Below, piece after piece: positions 34,773 through 44,217 of a stretch of DNA of 64,000 nucleotides (positions are counted from its first letter, which is position 1; the number at the start of each line of letters is the position of its first letter). Origin of the DNA: Corynebacterium jeikeium (GTDB lineage: Bacteria; Actinomycetota; Actinomycetes; Mycobacteriales; Mycobacteriaceae). The notes beneath the pieces were generated by a model. It did not search any database, was not told where the DNA came from, and was given only the letters and a program-made list of their open reading frames with translations. The stretch is from contig CP033784.1 of assembly GCA_003955985.1 (NCBI GenBank), positions 1,240,001-1,304,000 on the forward strand, given 5' to 3'. A program made the position numbers and the translations under genes.

Positions 34773-35915
34773 GTGCGAATCGGAATGGTGTGCCCGTACT
34801 CGTTCGATGTTCCAGGTGGGGTTCAAGCTCACGCGATTGACTTGTGTGAGGAGTTCATCCGCCGCGGCCACGAGGTCAGTCTTATCGGCCCGGCTAGCGC
34901 GCAGGCGGATGTGCCGGATTTCGTTATTCGAGGTGGTGCCGCCATCCCGATTCCGTATAACGGCTCAGTCGCTCGGCTGTCTTTTGGTCCCCGCACGAGC
35001 CGTCGAGTCCGCACATGGATCGAGGAAGGTAGCTTTGACATTCTTCATATCCATGAGCCGAATTCGCCCAGTTTTTCAATGCTGTCGTTAGTAAACTCGG
35101 TCGGGCCAATTGTCGCGACCTATCACTCTGCGGCGACGGACTCCCTAGCATTGAAGTTGGCCACGCCATTTTTGCGGAAGTACCTTGAACGCATTCGGGG
35201 AGGCATCGCTGTCTCGGAAGTGGCTCGTCGCTGGCAGGTTGAGCAACTCGGCGGCGACCCGGTTCTCATTCCCAATGGTGTCCGTGTTGGAGATTTTGAG
35301 TCCTGCCCGGCCGCCTCATCGTTGCCTGAGATCCCGCCACGGCGTGAGGGGGTCTATCGGCTCGTGTTCCTCGGACGCTTCGACGAATCTCGTAAGGGCT
35401 TTGACGTGTTGCTCGACGCGCTGCCGGCAATACGTGCAGAGATTCCACAGCTTGAGGTCTGTGTTGTTGGTGATGGTGATGTCGCGGCAGCTCGTCGTAA
35501 AGCGGGCAGAAACGCAGATGTCCTGCATTTCGTCGGCAGACTGTCGGAGGATGCTAAGGCGTCAATACTCGCCGATGCGGATGCGTACATTGCCCCGCAG
35601 CGTGGTGGAGAGAGTTTCGGCATCGTGCTGGTAGAGGCGATGGCGGCGGGTGCGCCGGTGATCTCCAGCGACATCGATGCGTTCAAACTCGTGCTTGACG
35701 ACGGCCATTACGGGCTTCACTTTGAAAACGGTAACTCCGCAGACCTTGCGGATGCAGTCGTACGCCTTTTGACGCAGTCAAAGTTGGGGGAGGAGCTTCG
35801 CGCACTCGGGCATAAACGGGCTTGGGAGTATGACTGGTCGCAGGTCGCCGACGGCGTTCTGCGTGTGTACGATACGGTGCGCATGGATGGCGAAAAGGTC
35901 GTCATTGCGCCATAG
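34773..35915 (+). CDS. pimA: Phosphatidyl-myo-inositol mannosyltransferase
   Basis: 380-residue GT4 glycosyltransferase, GTG start. N-terminal GMVCPYSFDVPGGVQAH and the donor-binding GGESFGIVLVEAMAAG with the E-x7-E motif mark PimA. Adds the first mannose from GDP-mannose to phosphatidylinositol. The 2-nt gap to the acyltransferase shows tight coupling. Confidence 0.95.
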   Translation: MRIGMVCPYSFDVPGGVQAHAIDLCEEFIRRGHEVSLIGPASAQADVPDFVIRGGAAIPIPYNGSVARLSFGPRTSRRVRTWIEEGSFDILHIHEPNSPSFSMLSLVNSVGPIVATYHSAATDSLALKLATPFLRKYLERIRGGIAVSEVARRWQVEQLGGDPVLIPNGVRVGDFESCPAASSLPEIPPRREGVYRLVFLGRFDESRKGFDVLLDALPAIRAEIPQLEVCVVGDGDVAAARRKAGRNADVLHFVGRLSEDAKASILADADAYIAPQRGGESFGIVLVEAMAAGAPVISSDIDAFKLVLDDGHYGLHFENGNSADLADAVVRLLTQSKLGEELRALGHKRAWEYDWSQVADGVLRVYDTVRMDGEKVVIAP

Positions 35916-35968
35916 AGATTTCCGTCGTGTTAGCTGATTAAACGCAGCGGAGTGAAAGTGGGTTTTCG

Positions 35969-36472
35969 GTGGACGTAACCGTTCCAATCTGGGTCGTTGT
36001 CCTAGTCATTGCGCTGATTGTCGTACTCGTTAGCGGTTTGGTGGCTTCATCGACAGCGACGCGTTTGAACCGTATGCACATTCGCACGGACTTGGCGCGT
36101 TCTTCACTGGAAGCGGCGTTGGGGCGAAGGGCCGCAGTCGCTCGTGCCGCCTACCCGGAACTCGCCGGCGTAGTGACGAAGGTGGAAGCCACACCACTTA
36201 GAGCCAACAACACTGGACAGCGCGCAGACGTGGAAAACGAACTGACTAGGAAAATTGTGGCGCTCTATGAGGAACAGCCCGTGGACCGAACGATGGCAAT
36301 TGAGCTTTCTGACGCCCACACGCGGCTCGAGCTCGCCCGCCGTTTCTACAATGATGCGGTGACGGATACGAAAGCACTGCGAGCCAGGCCGCTAGTACGC
36401 GCGCTGCGGCTGGCGGGCACTGCACCCGAACCGGAATATTTCGATGTTGCAGACGGACTGACAACTGCTTAA
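35969..36472 (+). CDS. LemA-like membrane-anchored protein
   Basis: 167 residues, GTG start. One N-terminal membrane helix (about 5-27), then a helical domain with LARSSLEAALGRRAAVARAAYP and ELARRFYNDAVTDTKALR, reminiscent of LemA. The assignment is by pattern only. Found after pimA in corynebacteria-like synteny. Function unknown. Confidence 0.7.
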   Translation: MDVTVPIWVVVLVIALIVVLVSGLVASSTATRLNRMHIRTDLARSSLEAALGRRAAVARAAYPELAGVVTKVEATPLRANNTGQRADVENELTRKIVALYEEQPVDRTMAIELSDAHTRLELARRFYNDAVTDTKALRARPLVRALRLAGTAPEPEYFDVADGLTTA

Positions 36473-36611
36473 TTGTGGGAAAATTCGCTGTTGTGCTGGA
36501 AGTTCGCCGTGTTTTGTGACTCAATGAACAGCACTGTCTAGTTCAGGCGTTATAGTGTTAAACGACTACAAACGGTCACATTCACCAGTTTTATTAGGGA
36601 AGTAGGGTTCG

Positions 36612-37514
36612 TTGAGCACGGTTGAGAACAACTCCGGGCAGGGCACCGCACGCGTGAAGCGCGGTTTCGCTGAGATGATGAAGGGCGGCGTCATTATGGA
36701 CGTCGTTACGCCGGAGCAGGCCAAGATCGCTGAAGATGCCGGCGCAACTGCCGTGATGGCGCTGGAGCGTGTCCCCGCCGATATTCGCGCAGAGGGTGGC
36801 GTGTCGCGTATGTCTGACCCGGACATGATCGAGGGCATTATCAATGCCGTCTCCATTCCGGTTATGGCCAAGGCCCGAATCGGCCACTTTGTTGAGGCAC
36901 AGGTTCTGCAGTCCCTCGGTGTTGACTTCATTGACGAGTCCGAGGTTCTGACCCCGGCCGATTACTCGAACCACATCGACAAGTTCGAATTCACCGTGCC
37001 TTTCGTCTGTGGTGCGACCAACCTGGGTGAGGCTCTGCGCCGCATCAACGAGGGCGCTGCCATGATTCGCTCCAAGGGCGAGGCCGGTACCGGTGATGTC
37101 TCCAACGCTGTGACTCACATGCGCACCATCCGCGCTGAAATTAACCGTCTGCGTTCTATGGCTCCGGACGAGCTCTATGTTGCCGCCAAGGAGCTGCAGG
37201 CACCGTACGAGCTGGTACGCGAGGTCGCTGAGACCGGTAAGTTGCCAGTCGTGCTGTTCACCGCAGGAGGCATTGCAACTCCGGCTGACGCTGCAATGAT
37301 GATGCAGCTCGGTGCCGAGGGTGTCTTTGTTGGTTCCGGTATCTTCAAGTCCGGTGATCCGGAGAAGCGCGCCAAGGCTATCGTCCAGGCAACCCAGCAC
37401 TACGATGATCCGAAGGTCATCGCTGATGTCTCCCGCGGTCTCGGCGAGGCAATGGTCGGCATCAACGTCGACGAGATTCCGCAGCCGCACCGACTCGCTG
37501 AGCGTGGCTGGTAA
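36612..37514 (+). CDS. pdxS: Pyridoxal 5'-phosphate synthase lyase subunit
   Basis: 300 residues, TTG start with AGGGAAGTAGGG upstream. Near-invariant stretches: [36 protein letters not shown] and [13 protein letters not shown] with the substrate Lys. Forms PLP from ribose 5-phosphate, glyceraldehyde 3-phosphate and ammonia from PdxT. Operon with tesB and pdxT. Confidence 0.97.
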   Translation: MSTVENNSGQGTARVKRGFAEMMKGGVIMDVVTPEQAKIAEDAGATAVMALERVPADIRAEGGVSRMSDPDMIEGIINAVSIPVMAKARIGHFVEAQVLQSLGVDFIDESEVLTPADYSNHIDKFEFTVPFVCGATNLGEALRRINEGAAMIRSKGEAGTGDVSNAVTHMRTIRAEINRLRSMAPDELYVAAKELQAPYELVREVAETGKLPVVLFTAGGIATPADAAMMMQLGAEGVFVGSGIFKSGDPEKRAKAIVQATQHYDDPKVIADVSRGLGEAMVGINVDEIPQPHRLAERGW

Positions 37515-37516
37515 AA

Positions 37517-38395
37517 ATGGCTAACATCCGCGAGGTATTAGATCTGGAGCAGATTGACCGGGACATTTTCCGTGGCCCAGTCATTAAGTCAATCCTGCAG
37601 CGCACTTTCGGTGGCCAAGTTGCCGGCCAGTCCCTCGTCGCGGCGACGCGCACGGTGGGTAATACCTTCGCGGTGAACTCCCTCCACGCCTACTTTGTAG
37701 GCCCGGGCCGCCCCCATATCCCGACGGTGTACATGGTCAAGCGTATTCGCGACGGCCGGTCTTTTTGCCACCGATCCGTCGAAGCTGTGCAAGATGGCCG
37801 TACGATTTTCGTCATGCAGGTCAGCTTCCACCGTAAGGGGGATGAGGGACTCGAGCACTCTGACGTGATGCGCAAGGTGCCAGATCCTGAAGACGTGGTC
37901 ACCGACACCTCTGAGATGACGAACACACGTCGTCTACTAATGCGCGAGTGGGCGGACTGGGATATCCGGGTAGTGCCGAATGATCAGTTCGAACACAACA
38001 AGTACACCCCGTCCCAGCAGCTGGTGTGGTTCCGGTGCAAGGATCGCCTGCCGGATAACGAGACCTTCCATGTCTGCACGCTGGCGTATATGTCGGATAT
38101 GACTTTGCTGTCATCGGCACTCGTTCCGCATCCAGGCGTTGAGGTCCAGGAAGCCAGCCTCGACCACGCGATGTGGTTTATGCGTCCGTTCCGTGCGGAT
38201 GAATGGCTGCTCTACGACCAGATTTCGCCATCGGCGCACGCGGGTCGCGCATTGACTCACGGTCGCATCTTTAACCAAAAGGGCGAGCTCGTGGCCGTCG
38301 TCACGCAGGAAGGGCTGACCCGAAGCCTGGCCCCGGGTGTCGAGCCCGTGCCAGTGGCGACGAACTTCGATGCTCGCAGTGAGAACCTAGATTAA
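37517..38395 (+). CDS. tesB: Acyl-CoA thioesterase II
   Basis: 292 residues, double hotdog. Segments: FRGPVIKSILQRTFGGQVAGQSL, RDGRSFCHRSVEAVQDG and SLDHAMWFMRPFRADEW. Hydrolyses acyl-CoA. It sits between pdxS and pdxT, 2 nt after the first and overlapping the second by 1 nt (TAATG). This insertion is also known in mycobacteria; its link to PLP synthesis is unclear. Confidence 0.93.
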   Translation: MANIREVLDLEQIDRDIFRGPVIKSILQRTFGGQVAGQSLVAATRTVGNTFAVNSLHAYFVGPGRPHIPTVYMVKRIRDGRSFCHRSVEAVQDGRTIFVMQVSFHRKGDEGLEHSDVMRKVPDPEDVVTDTSEMTNTRRLLMREWADWDIRVVPNDQFEHNKYTPSQQLVWFRCKDRLPDNETFHVCTLAYMSDMTLLSSALVPHPGVEVQEASLDHAMWFMRPFRADEWLLYDQISPSAHAGRALTHGRIFNQKGELVAVVTQEGLTRSLAPGVEPVPVATNFDARSENLD

Positions 38396-39015
38396 TGACA
38401 CAGGAAACAATCGGTATCCTCGCTCTTCAGGGCAACGTTGCCGAACACGGATATGTGCTTGACCAGCTCGGCGTCCCGCACCGAAAGGTGCGCTTGCCCC
38501 GTGATCTGGAAGGGCTTAGCGGCCTAATTTTGCCCGGCGGCGAGTCCACAACCATGAGCAAGCTGATGGTCTTCAATGAGCTTGAAGACCCGCTGCGGGA
38601 AGCCCTCCGCGATGGCCTTCCGGCATATGGCACCTGCGCCGGCATGATTTTGCTTGCCGACGAAGTGCTCGATACCCGTCCGGATGCCGTTAGCCTGGGG
38701 GCGATTGACATCACCGACCGTCGTAACGCATTTGGCCGGCAAGTGGATTCCTTCGAAACTGACTTGGATATTCCGCAGCTGGCGATCAGTGGTGACCAGC
38801 CGCCTGTACACGCCGCCTTTATTCGCGCACCGTGGGTCGAGCGTGTCGGTGATGATGTTGAGGTGCTAGCGCGGGTGCCAGAATCGGCTGGAGAGACCGC
38901 AGGTACAGTGGTCGGAGTACGGCAGGGGGCTGCGATGGCCACCAGCTTTCACCCGGAGTCGACGGGGGAGACGCGGCTCCACGAGTTCTTTTTGCGAGAG
39001 CTTGTCGGCATTTAA
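38395..39015 (+). CDS. pdxT: Pyridoxal 5'-phosphate synthase glutaminase subunit
   Basis: 206 residues. Class I glutaminase with LQGNVAEH, PGGESTTMSK, the catalytic Cys in YGTCAGMILL and SFHPE near the end. Supplies ammonia to PdxS. Confidence 0.97.
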   Translation: MTQETIGILALQGNVAEHGYVLDQLGVPHRKVRLPRDLEGLSGLILPGGESTTMSKLMVFNELEDPLREALRDGLPAYGTCAGMILLADEVLDTRPDAVSLGAIDITDRRNAFGRQVDSFETDLDIPQLAISGDQPPVHAAFIRAPWVERVGDDVEVLARVPESAGETAGTVVGVRQGAAMATSFHPESTGETRLHEFFLRELVGI

Positions 39016-39094
39016 ATCCCCGGTTTGTATAATGAACACCTGACGAATTCCCATCTACATGGGTATTGACGAGAGGAATGGTAGGAACTAGCAC

Positions 39095-39847
39095 ATGGCG
39101 GGTCATTCAAAATGGGCAACCACAAAGCACAAGAAGGCTGCTAATGACGCCAAGCGCGCCAAAGAGTGGGCAAAGATGATCAAGAACATCGAGGTCGCGG
39201 CTCGTACCGGCGGCGGTGATCCTGCTGGTAACCCCACCCTCGATGACATGATTAAGAAGGCCAAGAAGGCCTCGGTTCCCAACGACAACATTGAGCGTGC
39301 CCGCAAGCGTGGTTCCGGCGAGGAGTCCGGCGGTGCTGACTGGGAGACCATTGTCTACGAAGGTTACGCACCTGGCGGTGTCGCTTTGATTGTGGAGTGC
39401 CTGACCGATAACCGTAACCGTGCTGCTTCCGATGTGCGCTCGGCGTTCAACAAGAACAACGGCAACATGGCAGACAACGGCGCCGTGGCGTACCTCTTCG
39501 AAAAGAAGGGTGTCGTCGAGCTGCCGAAGGGCGAGCTGACCGAGGATGACCTGCTTATGGCGGTTCTCGATGCTGGTGCAGAGGAGGTCAACGACCTGGG
39601 CGAAAAGTTCGAGGTTGTCTCCGCCTTTACCGATCTGATGAATGTCCGCACCGCTCTTGTCGATGCCGAAATGGAGTACGACTCCGCAGATCAGGACTAC
39701 CGCGCTTCTACCACGGTGGCTCTCGATGCTGACGGTGCACGCAAGCTCTTCCGTCTGATTGACGCTCTCGAAGAGTCCGACGACGTGCAGAACGTCTACT
39801 CGAACGCCGACATCAGCGACGAGGTTATCGCCGAACTCGAAGACTAG
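39095..39847 (+). CDS. YebC/PmpR family regulator
   Basis: 250 residues. N-terminal [20 protein letters not shown] and [14 protein letters not shown] are family hallmarks; full length. In bacteria these proteins act in transcription or in translation of proline-rich stretches. Followed by a strong terminator. Neighbours ruvCAB as in most bacteria. Confidence 0.95.
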   Translation: MAGHSKWATTKHKKAANDAKRAKEWAKMIKNIEVAARTGGGDPAGNPTLDDMIKKAKKASVPNDNIERARKRGSGEESGGADWETIVYEGYAPGGVALIVECLTDNRNRAASDVRSAFNKNNGNMADNGAVAYLFEKKGVVELPKGELTEDDLLMAVLDAGAEEVNDLGEKFEVVSAFTDLMNVRTALVDAEMEYDSADQDYRASTTVALDADGARKLFRLIDALEESDDVQNVYSNADISDEVIAELED

Positions 39848-39954
39848 GCGTTTGCTTGGCGACGGTTCCGCTGACCGGCTTCCCGGCGTTAAAGGATGCT
39901 CGTGCAGGGTAGTCTGCAGCGCTGAATTGCGCGGCGAGCTGGTGTGAATGGAAG

Positions 39955-39990
39955 ATCCCCATCGGAGAGTCGTCCGATGGGGATTTTTTT
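39955..39990 (+). terminator. Terminator after yebC
   Basis: Perfect 11-bp stem ATCCCCATCGG/CCGATGGGGAT followed by TTTTTTT. Confidence 0.9.
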
Positions 39991-40153
39991 GGGGGGAGAG
40001 AGACAGACAGAGTCAAAGAGTGTGTCTGATCCTCAGGATAGCGACTGGTCAGAGCCCGCCTGCGGGTAGCTCCACACCCTGGGGTTAAGGAGAAAAACTG
40101 ACAACCCGACACACTGGCAACCTCAAAAAATTACGGGCTGCGCGTGTGAATAC

Positions 40154-40238
40154 GGCTGCAAATGTGAAACTGTGCAGGTTTATGTCACTTTCAGACGATT
40201 TTTCAGGTCATTTTTGTCATAAACGCAGTCAGTAACTC
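40154..40238 (+). repeat. 85-bp intergenic repeat, copy B
   Basis: Same orientation and length as 4706-4790. Its inner arms are TTTATGTCA and TGTCATAAA, giving a T-T mismatch where copy A has A-A. Also lies between convergent genes. Confidence 0.8.
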
Positions 40239-40355
40239 GCATTGGGGTAAGTAGCGAAGGGTGCCCGCCCGCCGACGCGCCGGTCGACACGCCAGGCGGA
40301 CATATTTTTGTCTATTAAACCGATTTTGGTTTCTGAAAGCTTTAGTTGAACCGTT

Positions 40356-40820
40356 TTAGGAGAACCACTGAGTCGGAGGTCCGGCCATCAGCAACAGTGT
40401 GAAGACCACGACGAGAACAATGAGGATGACGAATGCCGAGATAAACGGGCGGCGAATAATCATCGCGAGTGCCCACTCGAAAATGTCCTGTGGCTCCTCG
40501 GATTCGTCGGTAAAGCGCCAGGGCCGATCCAAGAGGCCTGCCTTCAGGGTGTTTCGTTCAAACGGATAGGTTGCGAATGGAATGATAGAAGAGGCGAGGC
40601 CGATGACACCGCGGCCAAAGCTCCACTGCTGGTTGATCCACACCATGATGGTGGTGACTACGTAGCACAGGAACGTAAAACCGTGGATGCCGCCGAAGAT
40701 GGTGGTGGCGATGTCAGTGACTTTGAACAGGTACTTCAGTGCCAGCCCCAAGAGCAGCAGAGCCCACGTGACCATTTCAGCTGCAGCGAGAACGCCGTAG
40801 AGCTTCTTCGGTGAATTCAT
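40356..40820 (-). CDS. DUF3817 membrane protein
   Basis: 154 residues with about four hydrophobic segments. [21 protein letters not shown] and [10 protein letters not shown] are typical of DUF3817. Function unknown. Divergent from ruvC with about 85 bp between. Confidence 0.85.
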   Translation of the reverse strand: MNSPKKLYGVLAAAEMVTWALLLLGLALKYLFKVTDIATTIFGGIHGFTFLCYVVTTIMVWINQQWSFGRGVIGLASSIIPFATYPFERNTLKAGLLDRPWRFTDESEEPQDIFEWALAMIIRRPFISAFVILIVLVVVFTLLLMAGPPTQWFS

Positions 40821-40905
40821 GGTGTTAAACCTATCAGAATCAACGGTTGGTACCCCGTGTAGCTACGATACAAACAGCTGTTCGAAATGTGGTATTAGTG
40901 GAGAG

Positions 40906-41493
40906 GTGAATTATCGAGCTGGATCTCTGCGGGTGATGGGTATCGACCCTGGCCTTACTCGTTGTGGTCTCTCCATTGCGGAAGGTGCTCAGGGCAGGAA
41001 AGTCATTCCCATTGCGGTGGGGGTCGCCCGCACACCAACCACGGCATCGTTGGAGGATCGTCTTCTACGGCTTTCCAATGCCGTGGAGCAGTGGATGGAT
41101 GAGTACGAGCCGGACGTGGTTGCGATGGAACGGGTATTCGAGCGCGGCAATGTGTCCACCGTAATGCAGACTGCGCACGCGGTTGGTGTCCTTGTCCTCG
41201 CTGCGGCGAGACGCGGTTTGGAAGTGCATATGTACACGCCGTCGGAGGTAAAGAAGGCGCTTACCGGCAACGGTCGGGCTGATAAGAAGCAGATGACCAT
41301 GATGGTGACGAGAATCCTCGGGTTGGAAACTCCGCCAAAACCTGCGGACGCAGCGGATGCGTTGGCCATCGCTATCTGCCACTGTTGGCGTGGTCCGGTT
41401 CTGCAACGCCAGCGCGATACCTTGGCTGCGCTTGCTAAGCAACACGAGGAGCGGGAGTTGGAGCTTTCTCGCCGTGAGAATCCCTCGCGGTAG
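40906..41493 (+). CDS. ruvC: Holliday junction endonuclease RuvC
   Basis: 195 residues from a GTG at 40906, which gives the [20 protein letters not shown] start usual in corynebacteria; 40933 or 40936 are alternatives. Active-site Asp in GIDPG, Glu in VAMERVFER, and the C-terminal [12 protein letters not shown]. Resolves Holliday junctions with RuvAB; ruvA follows 82 nt later. Confidence 0.95.
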   Translation: MNYRAGSLRVMGIDPGLTRCGLSIAEGAQGRKVIPIAVGVARTPTTASLEDRLLRLSNAVEQWMDEYEPDVVAMERVFERGNVSTVMQTAHAVGVLVLAAARRGLEVHMYTPSEVKKALTGNGRADKKQMTMMVTRILGLETPPKPADAADALAIAICHCWRGPVLQRQRDTLAALAKQHEERELELSRRENPSR

Positions 41494-41575
41494 GGGAGCC
41501 TGCTAGAGCACACTTGTGAGTTCGGCGTTTATCTCGGTGTCTTTCGGGAAGCCGTAGTGAAAGGAATTGTGAGAA

Positions 41576-42196
41576 GTGATTGCATCTCTACGCGGTGAGG
41601 TTATCGATCTCGGTGCGGACTATTGCGTTATCGAGTGCGGTGGTGTCGGGCATTTGGTCACCATTACGGGCAGGTTAGCTTCTCAGTTGGTGAGGCATGA
41701 GCAGACTTTCATGTTGACCACAATGGCGGTTCGTGAAGATGCGATTACGCTTTTTGGTTTTGCCAACTCGCAGGAACGTGAGATGTTTGCGCTCTTGCGC
41801 ACTGTCTCAACAGTGGGGCCAAAAGTAGCGATGTCTGTTCTATCGGTACTGTCGCCGGCCGAGATTGCCAATGCGGTTGCCTCAAAGAATGCCAAGGCCC
41901 TCCAGGCGGCTAACGGCGTCGGCAAGCGATTGGCGGAGCGCCTGTTGGTTGAGTTGAAGGATAAGGTCGAGGTTTTCGCGGATAGGGCGGTATCCCAGCC
42001 GGAGGAAGCTGCAAGCGGAGCAGCGCCTGGCATTGTTTTGAAGGCAGATCTGGATCAGGTCGTTGGTGCTTTGGTCGGGCTTGGGTTCCCGGAAGCTGAT
42101 GCGAATGAGGCAGCGGAGACTGTTGTTCGGATTGATCCGACCTTGGATACATCAATGGCGCTGAAGGCGGCGCTAAAGACATTGGGCGAAAAGTAA
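41576..42196 (+). CDS. ruvA: Holliday junction helicase subunit RuvA
   Basis: 206 residues, GTG start. N-terminal OB domain (MIASLRGEVIDLG), a helix-hairpin-helix pair with GVGKRLAERLLVELKDK, and C-terminal RuvB-contact domain (AVVGLG-like VGALVGLGFPEADA). Binds and opens the junction. 66 nt before ruvB. Confidence 0.95.
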   Translation: MIASLRGEVIDLGADYCVIECGGVGHLVTITGRLASQLVRHEQTFMLTTMAVREDAITLFGFANSQEREMFALLRTVSTVGPKVAMSVLSVLSPAEIANAVASKNAKALQAANGVGKRLAERLLVELKDKVEVFADRAVSQPEEAASGAAPGIVLKADLDQVVGALVGLGFPEADANEAAETVVRIDPTLDTSMALKAALKTLGEK

Positions 42197-42262
42197 ATCC
42201 AGGTCGAGGACCTGCAGCTACATTGATGATGAAAAATGGCAGTGCACTAGGATGAGGGGACT

Positions 42263-43375
42263 ATGAGCGATATCGAGCGCACGGAGTTTAACGTGTCGGG
42301 CAATCCCTTCAGGGACTCTTTAGATGGAGCAGCCAACGACCATTTTGGCGGTGGGGGAAATGGTGCACAACGTGATGTCGATGCCCGCGCTCAGGTCGAG
42401 GAAGTCGATGCGGAATCGAACCTGCGACCAAAGTCGTTAGGGGAGTTTATCGGCCAACCCAAGGTCCGCGAGCAGCTGGATTTGGTGCTCTCCGGGGCAC
42501 GGGGACGAAATGTGACTCCGGACCACATTCTGCTGTCGGGACCTCCCGGCCTGGGTAAGACCACCATGGCCATGATTATTGCGCAGGAGATGGGGTCGTC
42601 CCTGCGAATGACGTCCGGTCCGGCGCTTATTCGCGCTGGCGATTTGGCAGCAATGCTATCGAACCTGCTCGAGGGCGATGTACTCTTCATTGACGAGATC
42701 CACCGCATTGCCAGGCCCGTGGAGGAAATGCTCTACATGGCAATGGAAGATTTCCGTATTGATGTCATCGTGGGCAAGGGGCCTGGAGCTACGTCAATTC
42801 CACTCGAGATTCCACCTTTTACGCTGGTAGGCGCAACGACGCGCTCGGGTATGCTGACTGGCCCACTGCGTGACCGTTTCGGTTTTACTGCGCAGATGGA
42901 GTTCTACGAGGTCGAGGATCTGACAAAGGTGGTTACCCGTGCCGCTGGGATCCTCGGGGTGGATATCAGCCCAGAGGCTGCAGTGGAGATTGCCTCGCGT
43001 TCGCGAGGTACCCCGCGAATTGCCAACCGCCTACTGCGTCGCGTTCGCGATTTCGCAGATGTTCACTCCGGTGGCGTTATTGATCTTGGTGCGGCCAAGG
43101 CGGCGTTGATTGTCTTCGATGTCGATGAGCTTGGGCTGGACCGCTTGGACCGCGCAGTGCTGACTGCCCTGGTCAAGGGGCACGGTGGCGGCCCGGTGGG
43201 CGTGAATTCCCTGGCGTTGGCAGTCGGTGAGGAGCCCTCGACTGTGGAAGAAGTGTGCGAGCCCTACCTGGTCCGTGCCGGGATGATTGCGCGTACATCG
43301 CGCGGACGCGTGGCAACTGCCCGAGCATGGCGGCACTTGGGGTTGCAGCCGCCGGAGGGAACTATCGGAGAATAG
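42263..43375 (+). CDS. ruvB: Holliday junction helicase subunit RuvB
   Basis: 370 residues. AAA+ motor with [12 protein letters not shown]alker A, LFIDEIHR Walker B and the C-terminal winged helix. An N-terminal extension of about 50 residues, Gly/Asn rich, precedes the conserved [12 protein letters not shown]. Drives branch migration with RuvA. Confidence 0.97.
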   Translation: MSDIERTEFNVSGNPFRDSLDGAANDHFGGGGNGAQRDVDARAQVEEVDAESNLRPKSLGEFIGQPKVREQLDLVLSGARGRNVTPDHILLSGPPGLGKTTMAMIIAQEMGSSLRMTSGPALIRAGDLAAMLSNLLEGDVLFIDEIHRIARPVEEMLYMAMEDFRIDVIVGKGPGATSIPLEIPPFTLVGATTRSGMLTGPLRDRFGFTAQMEFYEVEDLTKVVTRAAGILGVDISPEAAVEIASRSRGTPRIANRLLRRVRDFADVHSGGVIDLGAAKAALIVFDVDELGLDRLDRAVLTALVKGHGGGPVGVNSLALAVGEEPSTVEEVCEPYLVRAGMIARTSRGRVATARAWRHLGLQPPEGTIGE

Positions 43376-43441
43376 CTTTCTCATCGACCCGGCCGGGGCA
43401 GTGTGGAATTGCTAGCTGGCAATTCGTTAAACTCGGCAGAC

Positions 43442-43906
43442 ATGGATCAAACTATTCTCCTCCTACTTATTTTCTTGTTCCTGGCGCTGCCAATTTGGCA
43501 GATCATCAAGCAGAACAAGCAGGTGCGCACCATTCGGGACATGCAGGATAAGTTGGCCCCGGGCGCAGAGGTCATCACCGGTTCCGGTATGCATGGTGTG
43601 GTCGTTGATACGACCGAAACAACCGTCGACCTGATTATCGCTGACGGCATCGTGACCCGTTGGGAAAAGGGCGCCATTGCCCGCAACCTCACCACCGGTA
43701 CCGGAGCTAGCTACGCTCACCGTGACCGACGTGGCCGTGTTTCCGATGCGCCAGATGACCACGTCGGCGACGTCCAAGAAATCACCGGCCACGGCCCGGC
43801 TGACAATGCAGCTTCGGACGTCAATGAGCAGGTCGAGAACCCGAATACTCCGAGTACCCCGGATAACCCGGGTACAGACGGTTCCACTTCCACCGAAAAG
43901 CAGTAG
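43442..43906 (+). CDS. yajC: Preprotein translocase subunit YajC
   Basis: 154 residues from the ATG at 43442. One N-terminal membrane helix (ILLLLIFLFLALPIW), then the conserved KLAPGAEVITGSGMHGVV. A hydrophilic tail rich in Asp/Asn/Thr extends beyond the usual YajC length. Works with SecDF. Confidence 0.92.
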   Translation: MDQTILLLLIFLFLALPIWQIIKQNKQVRTIRDMQDKLAPGAEVITGSGMHGVVVDTTETTVDLIIADGIVTRWEKGAIARNLTTGTGASYAHRDRRGRVSDAPDDHVGDVQEITGHGPADNAASDVNEQVENPNTPSTPDNPGTDGSTSTEKQ

Positions 43907-44217
43907 CAGTTTTTTGCACGCCCACGCCCCGTCGGTTTGCATGCATCCAAGCTGTAGCGTGCGCCGTGAGGCTAGCGGGCGCGTCCCAGGTTTCGCCGTC
44001 GGCAAGCGTGGGCAAGATTTTCACTAAATAGGTACAAGTCAAAACCGGCGCACTACGCTAAATCGGTTATTCTCTAGCGGTTGGTGTTTATAGCTTTGCT
44101 TAGCGACGCCCGCAATGCCTCTTCCTGGTATCGCGCGATTTCGCGGTGCGGTTATAGACCTGCGTTTCTACCCGAAGCGCTTAAGTACCTAAACGTCACG
44201 ATTCAGGAGACTTTGCT
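43907..44217. other. Region between yajC and secD, no gene seen
   Basis: 311 bp. No RBS-supported ORF. Contains the secD leader and probably a promoter; a TATAGC near 44089 is a weak -10 candidate. AGGAGA at 44205-44210 is the secD RBS. Confidence 0.5.

Larger units (their letters stand above)
39848..40355. other. Convergent intergenic region, no gene seen
   Basis: 508 bp between yebC and the DUF3817 gene. It holds the yebC terminator and copy B of the 85-bp repeat. The stretch 39991-40153 shows no coding potential I trust. Confidence 0.6.

Noticed and set aside
36594..37490. 298-codon minus-strand ORF
   Set aside because: Antisense to pdxS, no recognisable domain.
39825..40112. 95-codon minus-strand ORF in the yebC-DUF3817 gap
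   Set aside because: Overlaps the yebC end and its terminator; low-quality sequence with no RBS.
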